Below are positions 61,781-64,000 of a stretch of DNA of 64,000 nucleotides, in pieces. This DNA is from an uncultured Prevotellaceae bacterium (GTDB lineage Bacteria > Bacteroidota > Bacteroidia > Bacteroidales > Bacteroidaceae). The stretch's first letter is position 1; each line of letters begins with the position of its first letter. The stretch spans positions 22,963-86,962 of the forward strand of contig CACYME010000006.1 in the NCBI GenBank assembly GCA_902775475.1. Reading direction: 5' to 3'. The position numbers and the translations under genes are program-made. The notes beneath the pieces are model-generated. The model had not been told where the DNA came from. It worked only from the letters and a program-made list of their open reading frames with translations, and did not search any database.

Positions 61781-62676
61781 AAGTAAACATCGGCGCACTG
61801 CGCCTGAAGAATCCCGTGATGACCGCTTCGGGCACCTTTGGCTATGGGCTGGAGTATCAGGATTTTGTGCCGCTCCAGGAGCTGGGCGCCATCATTGTGA
61901 AGGGCACCACGCTGCTGCCCCGCGAGGGCAACGACTACCCCCGCATGGCCGAGACACCTATGGGCATGCTCAACTGCGTGGGCCTGCAGAACAAGGGCGT
62001 AGACTATTTCTGCACCCACATCTATCCGCAGTTGATGGACATCGACACGGCGTGGATTGTCAACGTGAGCGGCTCCTCGCCCGAGGACTATGCCGAGTGC
62101 GCCGCCCGCATCGACGCCCTGGAGCATGTACCTGCCATCGAACTGAACATCTCCTGCCCCAACGTCCGCGACGGCGGCATGGCCTTCGGCGTCACCTGCC
62201 AGGGGGCCGAGAGCGTGGTGCGTGCCGTGCGTGAGCGCTATCACAAGACGCTCATCGTGAAGCTCTCGCCCAACGTCACCGATATTGGCGAGATTGCCCG
62301 TGCCGTCGAGGCTGCCGGAGCCGATGCCGTGTCGCTCATCAACACCCTCATGGGCACTGCCGTCGACATCGAGCGGCGCTGTCGCCGGCTCAGTATCGGC
62401 ACGGGTGGCCTCAGCGGTCCCGCCGTCAAGCCCGTGGCTCTGCGCATGGTGCTGCAGGTCCGTCAGGCCGTCAACCTGCCCATCATCGGCCTGGGAGGCA
62501 TCATGAACGCCACCGACGCCATCGAGTTCATCATGTGCGGTGCTTCGGCCATACAGATTGGTACGGCCAATTTCATCGACCCCACCGTCACCATCCGCGT
62601 GCGCGACGGCATCAACCAGTGGCTCGATGCCCACGGCTGTCAGTCGGTCAGCGAAATCGTCGGGGCCATCAAGTAG
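61768..62676 (+). CDS. pyrD: dihydroorotate dehydrogenase, class 1B catalytic subunit
   Basis: The 302-residue FMN enzyme oxidises dihydroorotate to orotate in pyrimidine synthesis, with PyrK and NAD. Signatures are [49 protein letters not shown] and [18 protein letters not shown]. The start lies within the 3' end of pyrK. Length is normal, and no repeat interrupts it. A heptamer element begins 3 nt after its stop. Confidence 0.95.
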   Translation: MAKLEVNIGALRLKNPVMTASGTFGYGLEYQDFVPLQELGAIIVKGTTLLPREGNDYPRMAETPMGMLNCVGLQNKGVDYFCTHIYPQLMDIDTAWIVNVSGSSPEDYAECAARIDALEHVPAIELNISCPNVRDGGMAFGVTCQGAESVVRAVRERYHKTLIVKLSPNVTDIGEIARAVEAAGADAVSLINTLMGTAVDIERRCRRLSIGTGGLSGPAVKPVALRMVLQVRQAVNLPIIGLGGIMNATDAIEFIMCGASAIQIGTANFIDPTVTIRVRDGINQWLDAHGCQSVSEIVGAIK

Positions 62677-62678
62677 GC

Positions 62679-62863
62679 GGCACTGCGTGCCTAAATGAAA
62701 AATGAGGAATGAGGAATGAGAAATGGATAGTTCCAGGGTTGGGATGCTGCGAAGATGTTCGCGGCAAGTCAGCCCATTTCTCATTTCTCATTTCTCCTTC
62801 TTCATTTTTCAGGCTTGTCCTATCATTTATCATTTATCATCTATCATTTAGCCCCGCAGGGGC
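62679..62863. repeat. long heptamer-repeat element with GC hairpins at both ends
   Basis: GGCACTGCGTGCC (62679-62691) is followed by TAAATGA/AAATGAG heptamers (62692-62724). A unique centre precedes the inverted TCATTTC/TCATTTA heptamers (62777-62850), then GCCCCGCAGGGGC (62851-62863). It has the same design as 55308-55405 but is larger. Its right half is translated as the N-terminal region of the LD-carboxypeptidase. Confidence 0.85.
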
Positions 62864-63776
62864 GCAACTCCTCCGCCCTTCGTTCCTGCGTGCTGGCGAC
62901 AGCATCGCCGTCATCTCGCCTTGCAGCTCGCCCGAGGCCAAGACCGTGGAGCGCGGCTGCATCATCCTGCGCCAGTGGGGCTACGAGCCCGTGGTGGGCC
63001 CCCACGCCTTGGCCGACTATCACGGCTTTGCCGGCACTGCCGACGAGCGCACTGCCGACCTGCTTTGGGCGCTGCGCGACAGCACCATCCGGGCCATCAT
63101 GTGCACCCGAGGCGGCGACGGCGCCGTGCAGCTGCTCAGCCGCATCCCCCTCAGCGAGCTGGCCCGCCATCCCAAGTGGCTCATCGGCTTCAGCGACGTC
63201 ACTGCCCTCCACAGCGCCATGGTGCAGGCCGGCGTGCAGAGCATCCACGGCTCCATGTGCCACGCTATCGCCGCGCAGGAGGGCACCGACACCGTCAGCG
63301 TCACGCTGCGACGGCTGTTCCGCGGCCAACTGCCCACCTATCGCCTCGCTCCCCATGAACTGAACCAGACGGGCACCGCCGAGGGCCTGCTCGTGGGTGG
63401 CAATTTTTCCGTGTTCTGCGGGCTGGCGGGGTCCGACTATGACTTCCTCCAGCGCACCGACGACCTCATTCTCTTCATCGAAGACACCGACGAAGCGATG
63501 ACCAAGGTCGACCGCATGCTCCACCTGCTGGAGATACGCGGCATCCTTGGCCGTCTGAAGGGCATCCTCGTGGGCCATTTCACCAAGTACAAGAAGCCCG
63601 AGAACGGTTTTGCCGACATGTACGCCATGCTTCACGAGTACCTGCAGTACTATGCCATTCCCGTCAGCTACGGCTTCCCCGTGGGTCATGCCCGGCCCAA
63701 TTTTCCGCTCATCGAGGGGGCGCGTGTGCGCCTCACCGTCAGCCGCCAGGGAACAACGTTGGAGTATGTGGAATAG
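62709..63776 (+). CDS. LD-carboxypeptidase (peptidase family S66) with a repeat-derived N-terminus
   Basis: The S66 domain (about 55-355) removes the terminal D-Ala from muropeptide tetrapeptides in cell-wall recycling. The nucleophile serine is in IGFSDVTAL, and the glutamate and histidine are in ILFIEDTDE and GFPVGHARPN. The only in-frame ATG (62709) lies in heptamer-repeat DNA. Residues about 34-53 (FRLVLSFIIYHLSFSPAGAQ) read as a hydrophobic signal segment with an AGA cleavage site, and come entirely from the repeats and their GC hairpin. The true start and location are therefore uncertain: the protein may be exported through a repeat-made signal peptide. Confidence 0.85.
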   Translation: MRNEKWIVPGLGCCEDVRGKSAHFSFLISPSSFFRLVLSFIIYHLSFSPAGAQLLRPSFLRAGDSIAVISPCSSPEAKTVERGCIILRQWGYEPVVGPHALADYHGFAGTADERTADLLWALRDSTIRAIMCTRGGDGAVQLLSRIPLSELARHPKWLIGFSDVTALHSAMVQAGVQSIHGSMCHAIAAQEGTDTVSVTLRRLFRGQLPTYRLAPHELNQTGTAEGLLVGGNFSVFCGLAGSDYDFLQRTDDLILFIEDTDEAMTKVDRMLHLLEIRGILGRLKGILVGHFTKYKKPENGFADMYAMLHEYLQYYAIPVSYGFPVGHARPNFPLIEGARVRLTVSRQGTTLEYVE

Positions 63777-63835
63777 GCTCCATACTCATCTCGATGTGTG
63801 TGGCGATTTTGTACGCCGAGAATTCCATACAGGTA

Positions 63836-64000
63836 CTACTTGTTACCATCGTCTTTCCCCTTACGCTTCGCTTTCTTTTCAATGCCTTTAATGCTTTCCA
63901 GATTATTGGTGTCCGCTAAAACTTGAGCTCTCGTGTGCGCGTGTATGTGTGCATGAGAGGTCGAAAAATTCAGGGCTGATTCCTTTGAGGATTCAGCCCT
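63836..64000 (-). CDS. possible 3' end of a gene running off the window
   Basis: On the minus strand an open frame runs from the window edge to TAG at 63836-63838, ending in LADTNNLESIKGIEKKAKRKGKDDGNK. The last 27 residues look like a basic protein tail, but the upstream part (SHAHIHAHTRAQ) is encoded by a CACA-like simple repeat and may be non-coding. I do not recognise the family. It is convergent with the LD-carboxypeptidase gene. Confidence 0.2.
   Translation of the reverse strand, partial: RAESSKESALNFSTSHAHIHAHTRAQVLADTNNLESIKGIEKKAKRKGKDDGNK
63972..64000. terminator. hairpin at the window edge
   Basis: AGGGCTGA (63973-63980) and TCAGCCCT (63993-64000) flank TCCT/AGGA, giving a stem with one T-T mismatch. 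It may be a terminator cut by the window end, so any T run is not visible. The rest of 63777-63971 shows no firm gene. Confidence 0.55.

Overview
The window looks like a chromosomal segment from a Bacteroidales bacterium, most likely a GC-rich member of the Prevotellaceae. The reasons are: promoters of the Bacteroidota type (TTTG, about 19-20 bp, then TAnnTTTG) with no Shine-Dalgarno sequences; FimA/Mfa-type fimbrial lipoproteins; secreted proteins with type IX secretion (T9SS)-like C-termini; Prevotella-style secreted pectinases; an IS66 element with only tnpB and tnpC. No rRNA, tRNA or CRISPR was seen. The species is an inference.

Layout. (1) 609-7544: a complete tryptophan operon trpB-E-G-D-C-F-A, preceded by a short leader peptide with three consecutive Trp codons and a terminator hairpin, so probably controlled by attenuation. 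Most genes overlap by 4-14 nt; the only large gap (trpD-trpC) holds a palindromic short repeat array. (2) 7541-11853: a response regulator/histidine kinase pair, divergent from an outer-membrane beta-barrel protein. (3) 12258-24025: a pectin-degradation operon made of a three-part GH28-GH105-(alpha/alpha)6 protein, a PL1 pectate lyase and a large CE8 pectin methylesterase. Together they would demethylate, cleave and saccharify homogalacturonan. (4) 24449-26597: aroB behind a PD-(D/E)XK (Rpn-like) gene with a 21-bp tandem repeat. (5) 26674-28936: an IS66 element with inverted ends and a near-perfect 8-bp target duplication. (6) 29080-51827 (minus strand): a fimbrial operon, in transcription order DUF3575/OmpA-TPR protein, two paralogous fimbrillins, a FimB/Mfa2-like anchor, an accessory lipoprotein, and a 4953-residue beta-helix surface protein with a T9SS-like C-terminus. 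(7) 52404-63776: housekeeping and accessory genes: lipoprotein nuclease, Nif3-like protein, zinc-ribbon coiled-coil protein, HsdR-N-like nuclease fragment, holA, an isolated XRE regulator in AT-rich DNA, GH35 beta-galactosidase, pyrK-pyrD and an LD-carboxypeptidase.

Three kinds of structure are not explained by genes. First, a MITE-like element with about 25-bp terminal inverted repeats occurs as two full copies (24098-24391, 52046-52343) and one trimmed copy (11893-12102). Second, period-7 (heptamer) tandem repeats, often flanked by a small GC-rich hairpin, occur between genes and also in frame inside trpF, the pectinase fusion and pyrK; one supplies the apparent signal peptide of the LD-carboxypeptidase. 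Third, a promoter cassette of about 33 bp is nearly identical in front of two unrelated genes. The most novel biological proposal is that the giant beta-helix protein is the T9SS-exported tip or stalk adhesin of the fimbrial operon, by analogy with Mfa5 of Porphyromonas gingivalis.
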